Positions 1-5,910 of a stretch of DNA of 6,260 nt are shown in pieces; the first letter of the stretch is position 1, and each line of letters begins with the position of its first letter. The position numbers and the translations under genes are program-made. The stretch covers positions 1 to 6,260 of the forward strand of contig JAICPK010000058.1 of NCBI GenBank assembly GCA_025929855.1. The letters run 5' to 3'. The notes below the pieces were generated by a model. The model did no database searches. It was not told the DNA's origin and saw nothing but the letters and a program-made list of their open reading frames with translations. The DNA comes from Nitrososphaera sp. (GTDB taxonomy: Archaea > Thermoproteota > Nitrososphaeria > Nitrososphaerales > Nitrososphaeraceae).

Positions 1-123
1 TGCCCACAATGCAAGAATGGAACTGCGTTTTGGTGGATGCTTCAGACAAGATCGGCTGATGAGGCTACCACACAATTTTATCGATGCACAAAATGCAACC
101 ACACTTGGCGCAACTATGCCTAA
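1..123 (+). CDS. tfs: Transcription factor S (TFS), C-terminal zinc-ribbon fragment; 5' end outside window
   Basis: Reading frame 1 is open from the first base to a TAA at 121-123, giving 40 residues. It contains two CxxC pairs (fragment residues 1/4 and 29/32) around a QTRSADE core, followed by FYRCTKC and HTWRNYA at the end. This is the TFIIS/TFS zinc ribbon: four zinc-binding cysteines, with the acidic Asp-Glu pair (fragment residues 20-21) on the hairpin that enters the polymerase secondary channel. In archaea TFS acts in the cytoplasm on backtracked RNA polymerase and stimulates cleavage of the transcript 3' end. Full-length TFS is about 100-110 residues with a second, N-terminal zinc ribbon, which would lie upstream. 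RpoM/Rpb9 shares this fold, but the intact acidic pair favours TFS. PCNA lies downstream on the same strand after 220 bases and appears to have its own promoter. The gene is truncated by the window edge; nothing suggests it is broken. Confidence 0.9.
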   Translation, partial: CPQCKNGTAFWWMLQTRSADEATTQFYRCTKCNHTWRNYA

Positions 124-132
124 TCGAAAAAA

Positions 133-158
133 ACACACACACACACACACACACACAC
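133..158. repeat. (AC)13 dinucleotide microsatellite
   Basis: Thirteen perfect AC units follow a run of seven A residues, nine bases after the TFS stop codon. Alternating purine-pyrimidine tracts of this kind can adopt Z-DNA under negative supercoiling and are prone to slippage. It is noncoding: the open frame crossing it would give a His-Thr repeat and is only an out-of-frame continuation over TFS. It lies in the 3' untranslated region of tfs or upstream of the PCNA promoter. No role can be read from sequence. Confidence 0.97.
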
Positions 159-230
159 GCTGTGGCGAGACAGAGGCATCTCTACACACTATACAGATTG
201 AATCTAGTTTCTACAAAGGTATAGCCGCCA

Positions 231-252
231 CCCTATTTTAAAAAAATTAGGG
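231..252. other. Small A/T-rich hairpin in the tfs-PCNA intergenic region
   Basis: CCCTATTTT (231-239) can pair with AAAATTAGGG (243-252), leaving one bulged T at 247 and an AAA loop. This gives five pairs at the base and four A-T pairs above. It could be the 3' end structure of the tfs transcript, or the TTTTAAAAAAA core could be a distal TATA-like element for PCNA. Archaeal termination depends mainly on T tracts in the coding strand, and only four T residues occur here, so a terminator reading is weak. Confidence 0.3.
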
Positions 253-314
253 CGCACACATGCAGCAGCATACAAGACTCTAACTTGGACAGGTCGCTAT
301 AATAGAGAGCAATG

Positions 315-322
315 TTTAAAAT
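315..322 (+). promoter_or_regulatory. TATA box of the PCNA gene, leaderless arrangement
   Basis: TTTAAAAT is centred about 26 bases upstream of the PCNA GTG. That is the usual distance between an archaeal TATA box and the transcription start, so the mRNA would begin at or next to the start codon. This fits the lack of a Shine-Dalgarno sequence before the GTG and the common use of leaderless mRNAs in archaea. The transcription start is inferred, not observed. Confidence 0.6.
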
Positions 323-335
323 CCAAATAGCGCTG

Positions 336-353
336 CCAAATAGGTGAATTTGG
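336..353. repeat. Inverted repeat spanning the PCNA start codon, with an extra upstream half-site
   Basis: CCAAAT (336-341) and ATTTGG (348-353) form perfect 6-base arms around AGGTGA, so the GTG start at 344-346 sits in the spacer. A further direct copy of CCAAATAG lies at 323-330, thirteen bases before the one at 336-343. Both copies lie between the TATA box and the first codons, where a bound regulator would block initiation. If the message is leaderless, the left arm would be absent from the RNA, so a DNA operator is more plausible than an RNA hairpin. Short arms like these also occur by chance. Confidence 0.35.
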
Positions 354-1102
354 TTTTTGTAGCTAGGAGCAAGTCACCGGACGAATGGAAGGCTGTGGCC
401 TCTGCAATCTCGACCCTTGTAGACGAGGCGACTTTTGAAGCTGCAGCAGAGGGCATCTCTTTTAGAGGTATGGACCCTTCGCACATTGCGCTTATAGATA
501 TCCATTGGCCCAACCACGCATTTGAAAAGTATGAATGCGACAGCTTGGTAAAATTCGGAATCAGGGTCGACGAATTTTCAAAGCTGATAAAAAGGGCTGA
601 CAAGAAGGACGCAGTTGAAATCAGCGTTGGCGACGATAGCATGCTGCATCTAAAAATGTCGAACAGTTACAAGCGGGAATATAAGAGCCGCCTGATAGAG
701 AGCTCGGCAAGCTCCACCCCGCTGCCAAAGCTCAACTTTAACTCCAAAGCTGTATTCACGGCTATAGCATTTGACAAAGTGTTGTCTGATGTTCAGGTGG
801 TCTCTGAATACATCTCTATTGAATCGAAATCAGGCAGGATAACTTTTTCTGGGAGGGGAGACTCCGGCGAAGCTGACATTATTCTTGAGGCAGGAAATGA
901 AGGGCTTGAGGAGCTTGAGGCTAAGGAGGAAAGCAAGGCTACATACAGCATTGACTATTTGTCTAAGATTACAAAGGCTGTCGTATCAATGGGTGGCTCA
1001 GTGACAGCCGAGTATTCAAGTAAAATGCCACTCCGGCTTGAGTTCAAGATAGCAAATGTAGGGAGGATCCATTTCTATCTAGCACCTAGAGTTCAGGATT
1101 AG
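344..1102 (+). CDS. pcn: DNA polymerase sliding clamp (PCNA)
   Basis: This 252-residue protein has the length of the archaeal sliding clamp, a ring-forming trimer that encircles DNA and tethers DNA polymerases, FEN1, ligase and other partners. Diagnostic stretches are AISTLVDEATFEA (21-33), RGMDPSHIALIDIHWP (41-56), the interdomain connecting loop near 117-131, and the C-terminal LAPRV (246-250), which lines the pocket for PIP-box peptides. Both N- and C-terminal PCNA folds are present and intact. The GTG start is forced: a TAG stop at 341-343 lies immediately upstream in frame, and the next residues already match the family's first beta strand. An ATG at 312 is in another frame and reaches a stop after eleven codons. 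The TATA box at 315-322 suggests a leaderless message. Aspartate kinase begins seven bases after the stop, so the two are probably co-transcribed. Confidence 0.96.
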   Translation: MNLVFVARSKSPDEWKAVASAISTLVDEATFEAAAEGISFRGMDPSHIALIDIHWPNHAFEKYECDSLVKFGIRVDEFSKLIKRADKKDAVEISVGDDSMLHLKMSNSYKREYKSRLIESSASSTPLPKLNFNSKAVFTAIAFDKVLSDVQVVSEYISIESKSGRITFSGRGDSGEADIILEAGNEGLEELEAKEESKATYSIDYLSKITKAVVSMGGSVTAEYSSKMPLRLEFKIANVGRIHFYLAPRVQD

Positions 1103-1109
1103 AACACAT

Positions 1110-2522
1110 ATGCGCCTGGTGATGAAGTTTGGGGGAACTGCAGTAGACTCCTCAGACAAAGTAAGGCATATTGCACAGTTGGTACAATCCCATAAGAAAG
1201 GCAATGAAATAGTGTGCGTGGTTTCTGCGGTTCGAGGTATGACTGATGGCCTGCTCTCGATAGCAGACAGCGTCAAGCGAGGAGATAAGACGTCGCTAGA
1301 CGAGTTCGTCAAAAAGTGTACCAATACTCACATGCAAATTGTAGAGGGCGCAATTTCAGACAAAAAATTGAAAAGCGACGCCCTCGCCACAGTGAAGAAG
1401 ATAATCAGTGAGCTGGAAGATGTACTTGGCGGCATTGTGCTATTAGGAGAAGTTACCACAAAATCACTTGACTATCTGATGTCGTTTGGCGAGCGCCTCT
1501 CCACTCCTATAGTGTCGTTTGCTCTACAAGACCTTGGCATGAAGTCAGAACACCTTACAGGTAAGGAGGTAGGCATACTCACCGACAGCAACTTTGGTGA
1601 GGCTCGGCCTCTAATGGACACAACAAAGCTTAAGGTGAGCCATAAGCTTGAGCCTATGCTCAAGCAGGATGTCGTGCCCATGGTAACTGGATTTATTGGT
1701 GCCGACCAGTATGGCAACATCACCACTATCGGACGAGGCGGATCTGACTATACTGCTACGATAATAGCTGTAAGCATAGGAGCTGAAGAAGTGTGGTTGT
1801 GGAGCGATGTTGATGGACTGATGACAGCAGATCCAAAGCTGGTCATGAATGCTAAGGTGCTCACGGAAGTGTCATTTGCTGAAGCGATGGAGATGGCACT
1901 CTTTGGGGCAAAATACATGCACCCGCGCGCTCTTGAGCCAGTCATTGATACCAAGATTCCAATAAGAATCCGCAATACATTTAATGAGAAGCATACTGGC
2001 ACCATCATTACACAAAACCCAAGCAAGGAATCGCAGAAAATAGTAAAGTCTGTAAGCGTGATACGCCATACCGCTCTTATTGATGTGAGCGGGGGTAGTA
2101 TGGTTGGCGCGCCGGGCACTGCAGCCAAGATCTTTGACACCCTTGCCAAGAACCGCATTAACATTATGATGATATCTCAGAGCCCCTCAGAATCTAGCAT
2201 TTCAATGCTCGTCAGAAAGACAGACCTTGACAGGGCTATCACCACTTTGGAGCTGAGCCTACTTGGAAAGGTCATAAAGCAGATAAATGTCAACGACGAT
2301 GTTGCAGTCATTGCAGTAGTAGGATCGGGCATGCGAGGGATCAAAGGAGTAGCAGCCAAAGTATTTGGGGCTGTGGCAAAGCATGGCATCAACGTGATAA
2401 TGATAACACAAGGATCCTCTGAGCTCAACTTGGCTTTTGTTGTCAATGACCGTGATTGCGAGCAGGCTGCACGAGCTTTGCATGAGGAGTTTGAGCTTGC
2501 TGAAAGTTCTGGAAAAGGATAA
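1110..2522 (+). CDS. lysC: Aspartate kinase with two C-terminal ACT domains
   Basis: Aspartate kinase (EC 2.7.2.4) phosphorylates L-aspartate with ATP, the first step toward threonine, methionine and isoleucine, and toward lysine in organisms using the diaminopimelate route. The 470-residue length matches monofunctional archaeal enzymes. The amino-acid kinase domain shows KFGGT (6-10), SFGERLS (125-131), GRGGSDYTA (208-216) and WSDVDGLMTADP (231-242). Two ACT domains follow at about 313-380 and 396-462, with ISQSPSESSIS and ITQGSSELNLAF as the effector-binding segments; feedback control by an end-product amino acid is therefore expected, though which one cannot be read. No homoserine dehydrogenase is fused. 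The ATG start puts the VMKFGG strand at its normal place near the N-terminus. Only a weak Shine-Dalgarno-like AGGAT (about 1095-1099) precedes it. It sits 7 bases after PCNA and 23 before cobJ, suggesting one operon; there is no obvious metabolic link among the three. Confidence 0.96.
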   Translation: MRLVMKFGGTAVDSSDKVRHIAQLVQSHKKGNEIVCVVSAVRGMTDGLLSIADSVKRGDKTSLDEFVKKCTNTHMQIVEGAISDKKLKSDALATVKKIISELEDVLGGIVLLGEVTTKSLDYLMSFGERLSTPIVSFALQDLGMKSEHLTGKEVGILTDSNFGEARPLMDTTKLKVSHKLEPMLKQDVVPMVTGFIGADQYGNITTIGRGGSDYTATIIAVSIGAEEVWLWSDVDGLMTADPKLVMNAKVLTEVSFAEAMEMALFGAKYMHPRALEPVIDTKIPIRIRNTFNEKHTGTIITQNPSKESQKIVKSVSVIRHTALIDVSGGSMVGAPGTAAKIFDTLAKNRINIMMISQSPSESSISMLVRKTDLDRAITTLELSLLGKVIKQINVNDDVAVIAVVGSGMRGIKGVAAKVFGAVAKHGINVIMITQGSSELNLAFVVNDRDCEQAARALHEEFELAESSGKG

Positions 2523-2545
2523 ATTGGATTTCTATTGACTCTGAT

Positions 2546-3379
2546 GTGAGCAGTATGAGCTCCAAGAAGGGTAGGTTGTATGTTGTTGGAGTAGGACCTG
2601 GCAGCCATGATCATATGACATATAGAGCAAAGCAGGTCATTGAGGAAAGTGAAGTCATTATTGGCTATGATACTTACGTTAGTCTAGTTGAAGATCTGAT
2701 AGCAGGCAAGGAGGTCTACCGTTACGCTATGACTCAAGAAGTGGATCGAGCAAATCAAGCGATCGACTTGGCAGAGAAGGGCAGAATCGTTTCAGTTGTT
2801 TCGTCCGGCGATCCGGGCATTTATGGCATGGTTGGGCTCATATATGAAATCTTGGCTCAAAAAGGTTGGAACAGGCAGGACAACAGCAGCATCTATGTCG
2901 AGTGTATTCCAGGCGTATCTTCGCTTAATTCATGCGCTGCGCTTGTAGGCTCGCCACTCATGACTGACTTTGCAGTTGTCAGCATGAGCGACTTGCTAGT
3001 TCCCTGGGATATTATAGTCAAGCGTGTCGAAGCTGCAGCCATGGGCGACTATGTGACTGTCATATACAATCCTGCAAGTAAAAAAAGAGTTCATCAGCTG
3101 CAAGATACAAGAGAGATATTTTTGAAATACAGAAAGCCGGATACACCAATCGCAATAGTCAAGGGTGCTTATCGAGAAAGTCAAGAGCTGGTTGTGACTA
3201 CTTTGGAGAACATGGTTGAGCATCAAGACATGTTGGGGATGATAACTACCGTCATTGTGGGGAACTCTTCAACTTTTAATTACGAAGGGATGATGATAAA
3301 TCCCCGAGGATATACTTCAAAGTATGAGTTGATCAAGCACAACCAGCAGGAACAGCAGCAGACGACTGCCAAACAATAA
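2546..3379 (+). CDS. cobJ: Precorrin-3B / cobalt-precorrin-3 C17-methyltransferase (CobJ/CbiH)
   Basis: This SAM-dependent methyltransferase of corrin-ring synthesis methylates C17 of (cobalt-)precorrin-3 and drives ring contraction on the way to cobalamin. The 277-residue protein has the tetrapyrrole methylase fold: GVGPGS (15-20) near the N-terminus, SSGDPGIYGM (86-95) in the SAM site, YNPASKKR (174-181), VIVGNSS (236-242) and a closing INPRGY (251-256). YNPASKKR with INPRGY is characteristic of the CobJ/CbiH branch among related methylases. Whether the oxygen-dependent or cobalt-early route is used cannot be told here. The listed start is GTG at 2546; an in-frame ATG at 2555 would remove three residues and is equally possible. 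The tail after about residue 264 is Gln-rich and probably disordered. No other cob gene is present, so the pathway is dispersed. It follows aspartate kinase after 23 bases and likely shares its transcript. Confidence 0.93.
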   Translation: MSSMSSKKGRLYVVGVGPGSHDHMTYRAKQVIEESEVIIGYDTYVSLVEDLIAGKEVYRYAMTQEVDRANQAIDLAEKGRIVSVVSSGDPGIYGMVGLIYEILAQKGWNRQDNSSIYVECIPGVSSLNSCAALVGSPLMTDFAVVSMSDLLVPWDIIVKRVEAAAMGDYVTVIYNPASKKRVHQLQDTREIFLKYRKPDTPIAIVKGAYRESQELVVTTLENMVEHQDMLGMITTVIVGNSSTFNYEGMMINPRGYTSKYELIKHNQQEQQQTTAKQ

Positions 3380-3391
3380 TAATTATTAATA

Positions 3392-3406
3392 TATTTGATT
3401 GTGTTT
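3392..3406 (+). terminator. Possible T-rich terminator of the PCNA-lysC-cobJ unit
   Basis: After the cobJ stop, an AT-only stretch that includes a 12-base palindrome (3377-3388) runs into a T-rich segment with T3 runs at 3394-3396 and 3404-3406. Archaeal polymerase terminates at T-rich coding-strand tracts, and a stop is expected here because the next gene is convergent. The tract is broken by G and A, so the assignment is weak. Confidence 0.35.
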
Positions 3407-3444
3407 AATTCCAGCTTCTGCTAGCTATTTGTCTCAAAATAGAT

Positions 3445-3464
3445 AATTAAAAGGAAAAGAAAGT
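3445..3464 (-). terminator. T-rich terminator of amoB
   Basis: Read on the minus strand, six bases past the amoB stop codon, the sequence is pyrimidine-rich with successive runs of three, four and four T residues ending in AATTA. This matches the intrinsic T-tract termination signal of archaea. It suggests amoB is transcribed as a single-gene message that ends before cobJ on the opposite strand. Confidence 0.55.
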
Positions 3465-3469
3465 GGAGT

Positions 3470-4027
3470 TTAGATGACTTGCCACGGTCTGGTTGCGAAC
3501 GTAACTCCAAGGCCAACGCCGATAATTATGCACTGATATATGATGTTTGAATATGGAATTGGCTTCAATATTGCATCTCCTGTGACGCTTACTGTTGCGC
3601 CTCTTCCAAGACCAGGCCCTACAGATTCGACGTTTAGCTGTGTATGGACGTGATACGTTCCTGGTTCAAGCGCCCTTACTGTGATTGAGTAAGGAATTGT
3701 TGCTCCAGGAGGGATATCAAATATGTTGCCTGGTGGGTCACGGGCCAAGAACTCCCATCTGTTGCCTGCGTTAGCCGATTCGCTGAACAGCGATAGCCAT
3801 GCCCTTAGCGGCCTGTTAACCAAGCTTGTCAGCTCGCCAGTCACAGTCAAATCTTCACCTGTGGTCAAGGTCTGATCTGAAAATTGTTCATTGTCAATTC
3901 TTACGAATCTGCTTTGAAGTTGTGCCTGTACTCCGTGTGCACTCGCTGAGGGTAGAATATATGAGATTACAGAGACAGCGATGATAGTCGCAAGAGCAAT
4001 CGCAACTAACGTCTTGCTTTCCATCAT
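3470..4027 (-). CDS. amoB: Ammonia monooxygenase subunit B (archaeal AmoB)
   Basis: AmoB is the large extracytoplasmic subunit of the membrane copper enzyme that oxidizes ammonia to hydroxylamine. With the ATG at 4027 the protein has 185 residues, typical of archaeal AmoB. A hydrophobic N-terminal segment (7-25) ends in a signal-peptidase-like SASA site, so the mature protein would begin at His31 in HGVQAQLQSRF. His31 with His126 and His128 (YHVHTQLN) match the three histidine copper-site ligands known from bacterial PmoB. Other recognisable stretches are LSLFSESANAGNRWEF (78-93), RDPPGN and VGPGLG. One transmembrane helix (about 161-179) precedes a terminal RPWQVI. As usual in archaea, the second cupredoxin domain of bacterial AmoB is absent. 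The frame extends to an ATG at 4111, but those 28 residues contain the promoter and precede the signal peptide, so the shorter start is preferred; ATG 4024 is also possible. No amoA, amoC or amoX is in the window. Confidence 0.95.
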   Translation of the reverse strand: MMESKTLVAIALATIIAVSVISYILPSASAHGVQAQLQSRFVRIDNEQFSDQTLTTGEDLTVTGELTSLVNRPLRAWLSLFSESANAGNRWEFLARDPPGNIFDIPPGATIPYSITVRALEPGTYHVHTQLNVESVGPGLGRGATVSVTGDAILKPIPYSNIIYQCIIIGVGLGVTFATRPWQVI

Positions 4028-4061
4028 ATCTTTATTCTTAAGTAGACCAGAAGGAACAAAG

Positions 4062-4071
4062 ATATATATTT
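4062..4071 (-). promoter_or_regulatory. TATA box of amoB
   Basis: On the minus strand the sequence AAATATATAT, preceded by the purine-rich GGAGCAA where a TFB-recognition element would lie, is centred about 39 bases before the amoB ATG. Transcription would then start near 4040 and leave a leader of roughly 13 bases. No Shine-Dalgarno motif is visible in that leader. The strong consensus suits a highly expressed gene. The start site is inferred. Confidence 0.65.
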
Positions 4072-4153
4072 TGCTCCTGCACGTCAGTCGCCGAATTTCA
4101 TAGTTTATCAATGCTAATTAGTAACACATGCAAAGCTAAATTAGTACAAGCAA

Positions 4154-5155
4154 TTGACTGCGAAGGAGGAGGAAGAGGAGGAGGATGCAGTTTCAGACAA
4201 GCTATCTCTCCACAACATAGAGGAGGTAGGACCGGCCACAGAGAAGCGGCTTAGAGAGGCCGGTTTTAGATCGATTCGAGACCTCCTCGTAAGAGGTCCT
4301 GTGGACATTTCAGAATCCACAGGAATGGAGATGGATGAATCAGTGGAGATATGCAATAAGGCTAGAGTGATGCTTGAAGATTTGGGAATTATCGACAAAA
4401 GCTTTGTTACCGCAACCAGCCTTTACAACAAGCGTAAGGATCGTATATCTACAGGCTCCAAAAGCTTTGATGACCTATTGGGTGGTGGCATCGAGACAAA
4501 GGCTGTGACAGAGGTCTATGGAGAATTTGGAACTGGCAAAACTCAGCTTTGCCACACATTATGCCTAATGGTGCAGCAGCCAGTGTCTGAAGGTGGACTT
4601 GCTGCAAAGGCGATCTACATCGACACCGAAAACACATTTCGTCCAGAAAGAATAGTTTCTATTGCGCAAGCACGAGGGTTTGATTCGCAAAAGGCGCTTG
4701 AAAATGTAATTGTCGCCAAAGCGTACAACAGTGCTCATCAAGAGCTTATACTAGATGAAGCTGGTTCTGTAATTGAAGACAACAATGCTAGACTAATAAT
4801 TGTTGACTCAGCAGTTGCACACTATCGAGCAGAATTCATTGGCCGGGCAATACTATCTGAGCGACAGCAACGTCTGAACAGATTCATGCACATATTAGTT
4901 AGGATAGCAGAGACATACGAAGTAGCGGTTATGGTTACAAATCAGATTCAAGCGACGCCGGATGCTTACTTTGGAGACACAGTGAGGCCTGTAGGAGGCC
5001 ACGTGTTAGCCCATACTAGCACATATAGGATATACCTGAAGCGGTCCGGCAAGAACCGCATTGCGAGGATGGTTGACAGCCCCTACCACGCAGAGCGCGA
5101 GATTCTGTTTACCTTGTCAGATAGCGGCATTTCAGATGTCAGCGAAGCTAGATAA
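4154..5155 (+). CDS. radA: DNA repair and recombination protein RadA
   Basis: RadA is the archaeal RecA/Rad51 recombinase: it polymerizes on single-stranded DNA and catalyses ATP-dependent strand exchange in homologous repair. The 333-residue protein shows an N-terminal helix-hairpin-helix DNA-binding domain (about 17-75, with NIEEVGPATEKRL), the FxxA polymerization motif FVTA (84-87), Walker A GEFGTGKT (123-130), IDTENTFRPERI (156-167), Walker B LIIVD (214-218), and the DNA-binding loop region TNQIQATPDAYFGD (262-275). No intein interrupts it. The start must be TTG: a TAG at 4142-4144 closes the frame just upstream, and the next methionine (residue 58) would delete most of the hairpin domain. 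Residues 5-10 are a glutamate run from a GAG/GAA-rich repeat. It diverges from amoB across 126 bases; AT-rich stretches near 4102-4121 might hold its promoter, but none is convincing. eL21 follows after 32 bases. Confidence 0.96.
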   Translation: MTAKEEEEEEDAVSDKLSLHNIEEVGPATEKRLREAGFRSIRDLLVRGPVDISESTGMEMDESVEICNKARVMLEDLGIIDKSFVTATSLYNKRKDRISTGSKSFDDLLGGGIETKAVTEVYGEFGTGKTQLCHTLCLMVQQPVSEGGLAAKAIYIDTENTFRPERIVSIAQARGFDSQKALENVIVAKAYNSAHQELILDEAGSVIEDNNARLIIVDSAVAHYRAEFIGRAILSERQQRLNRFMHILVRIAETYEVAVMVTNQIQATPDAYFGDTVRPVGGHVLAHTSTYRIYLKRSGKNRIARMVDSPYHAEREILFTLSDSGISDVSEAR

Positions 5156-5166
5156 TATTAAATTAA
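5156..5166 (+). promoter_or_regulatory. TATA box of the eL21-rpoF operon, overlapping the radA 3' end
   Basis: TATTAAATTAA begins right after the radA stop and is centred about 26-27 bases before the eL21 ATG at 5188. This spacing predicts a leaderless transcript starting at that ATG, in keeping with the lack of a Shine-Dalgarno sequence there. Read-through from radA may also contribute. Confidence 0.6.
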
Positions 5167-5187
5167 GGCTTATGGCACTGAACTGCT

Positions 5188-5547
5188 ATGCCACACTCGC
5201 ATGGTACTAGGGTAAAGTCTCGCTCAATCCTAACTAAGTCCAATGTGGTTAGGGGTGTCTCATACCTACTTTACGATTATAAGGTTGGAGACAAGGTTGT
5301 TGTCGATGTTGATCCAAGGGAGCACAACACGACTCCTCATCGCAGATTCCATGGCAAGATAGGAGTCATTGAAGAAGTTGGAAGGCGCACATTAAAAGTC
5401 TCAGTCATGATTGGTAACAAGAAAAAGATACTGCAGACTAGGTTCAATCACATCAGGCTTCTTGCAGGTCCTCCATCGATGTCACGATTAGCAACAACAA
5501 CAACACCACCACCATCACCAGCAGAAGAAGGTGTCACAAACAAATGA
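5188..5547 (+). CDS. rpl21e: Large-subunit ribosomal protein eL21 (L21e)
   Basis: eL21 is a 50S ribosomal protein shared by archaea and eukaryotes. The core is clear: a basic N-terminus with HGTRVKSRSILTK (5-17), YKVGDKVVVDVDP (31-43), the signature PHRRFHGKIG (50-59), and a closing FNHIRLL (86-92). The family is normally about 95-100 residues; this one has 119 because of a C-terminal tail after about residue 93 rich in Thr and Pro (TTTTPPPSP) and then Glu, Gly and Lys. That tail is encoded by ACA and CCA triplet runs and is probably disordered. The ATG start aligns with the family's first residues. The stop overlaps the rpoF start in an ATGA, which implies translational coupling. A ribosomal protein cotranscribed with a polymerase subunit is the usual archaeal arrangement here. 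Confidence 0.94.
   Translation: MPHSHGTRVKSRSILTKSNVVRGVSYLLYDYKVGDKVVVDVDPREHNTTPHRRFHGKIGVIEEVGRRTLKVSVMIGNKKKILQTRFNHIRLLAGPPSMSRLATTTTPPPSPAEEGVTNK
5528..5533 (+). promoter_or_regulatory. Shine-Dalgarno-like site of rpoF
   Basis: AAGGTG lies ten bases before the rpoF ATG, inside the end of the eL21 gene, and can pair with the anti-Shine-Dalgarno end of 16S rRNA (CACCTCC). It fits the pattern in which internal operon genes use such sites while first genes are leaderless. Confidence 0.5.
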
Positions 5548-5879
5548 CAGAGATAATCAAGAAAGAAATAGTTACTCTGCCACAGGTGAAGGAAATCCTC
5601 GATTCCGTCAAGCTCGATGACATGGATCAGATCCAAAGGTGGACTGCCGATTATGTTAAGAAGTTTTCGAAGGTTGAGTCCCAAAGGGCACAAACGATGA
5701 TACGCCAGCTAATAGAGCAGTGTGATCTAACAGAGGAAGAAGCGGTTGAAATAGTTAACATCATGCCAACCTCGCTTGAAGAGCTAAGAGCATTTACCTT
5801 TGGATGGAAGAAGTTAATCCTTACAGACACACTTGGCAAGATACTAAATATTCTAAAGACAGAAGATACTCAAAGTTAA
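5544..5879 (+). CDS. rpoF: DNA-directed RNA polymerase subunit F (RpoF/Rpb4)
   Basis: RpoF, the archaeal counterpart of Rpb4, pairs with RpoE (Rpb7) to form the polymerase stalk, which helps promoter opening, binds emerging RNA and supports processivity. The 111-residue length is normal. The all-helical Rpb4 pattern is visible: an N-terminal LPQVKEIL segment (12-19), a charged central helix with KFSKVESQRAQTMIRQLIE (about 40-58), then the conserved CDLTEEEAVEIVNIMPTSLEEL (roughly 60-81), in which acidic helices lead to the Met-Pro turn, and a final helix ending in ILNILKT. The ATG at 5544 overlaps the eL21 stop by four bases (ATGA), with an AAGGTG ribosome-binding site upstream. This placement between eL21 and a DUF655 gene independently supports the call. 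No anomaly is seen. Confidence 0.93.
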   Translation: MTEIIKKEIVTLPQVKEILDSVKLDDMDQIQRWTADYVKKFSKVESQRAQTMIRQLIEQCDLTEEEAVEIVNIMPTSLEELRAFTFGWKKLILTDTLGKILNILKTEDTQS

Positions 5880-5910
5880 ATATTCACTCTCCCGTAATAG
5901 GGGTTGAACA

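Noticed and set aside
51..66. CTGATGA resembling the C box of a C/D-box sRNA
   Set aside because: It lies in the conserved SADE codons of TFS, the first base does not fit the consensus, and no paired D box at a normal distance is seen.
17..241. Open frame across the start of the window and the AC repeat, giving a His-Thr repeat protein
   Set aside because: It overlaps the genuine TFS zinc ribbon in another frame, and its repeat portion only translates the AC microsatellite.
285..303. TTGGAC and TATAAT resembling bacterial -35 and -10 boxes upstream of PCNA
   Set aside because: The spacing is about 7 bases instead of about 17, and the organism is an archaeon with TATA/TFB promoters.
124..343. 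Possible structured noncoding RNA or tRNA between tfs and PCNA
   Set aside because: No cloverleaf, no A/B-box-like elements and no extended stem beyond the short A/T-rich hairpin could be found.
1748..2164. Long minus-strand frames inside aspartate kinase, and similar ones inside PCNA, cobJ and radA
   Set aside because: They are antisense to well-conserved coding regions and their translations show no recognisable domain or start signal.
4028..4111. 28-residue N-terminal extension of AmoB from an upstream ATG
   Set aside because: The segment covers the TATA box and is Arg/Lys-rich ahead of the signal peptide; the ATG at 4027 gives the normal archaeal AmoB length and a usable signal sequence.
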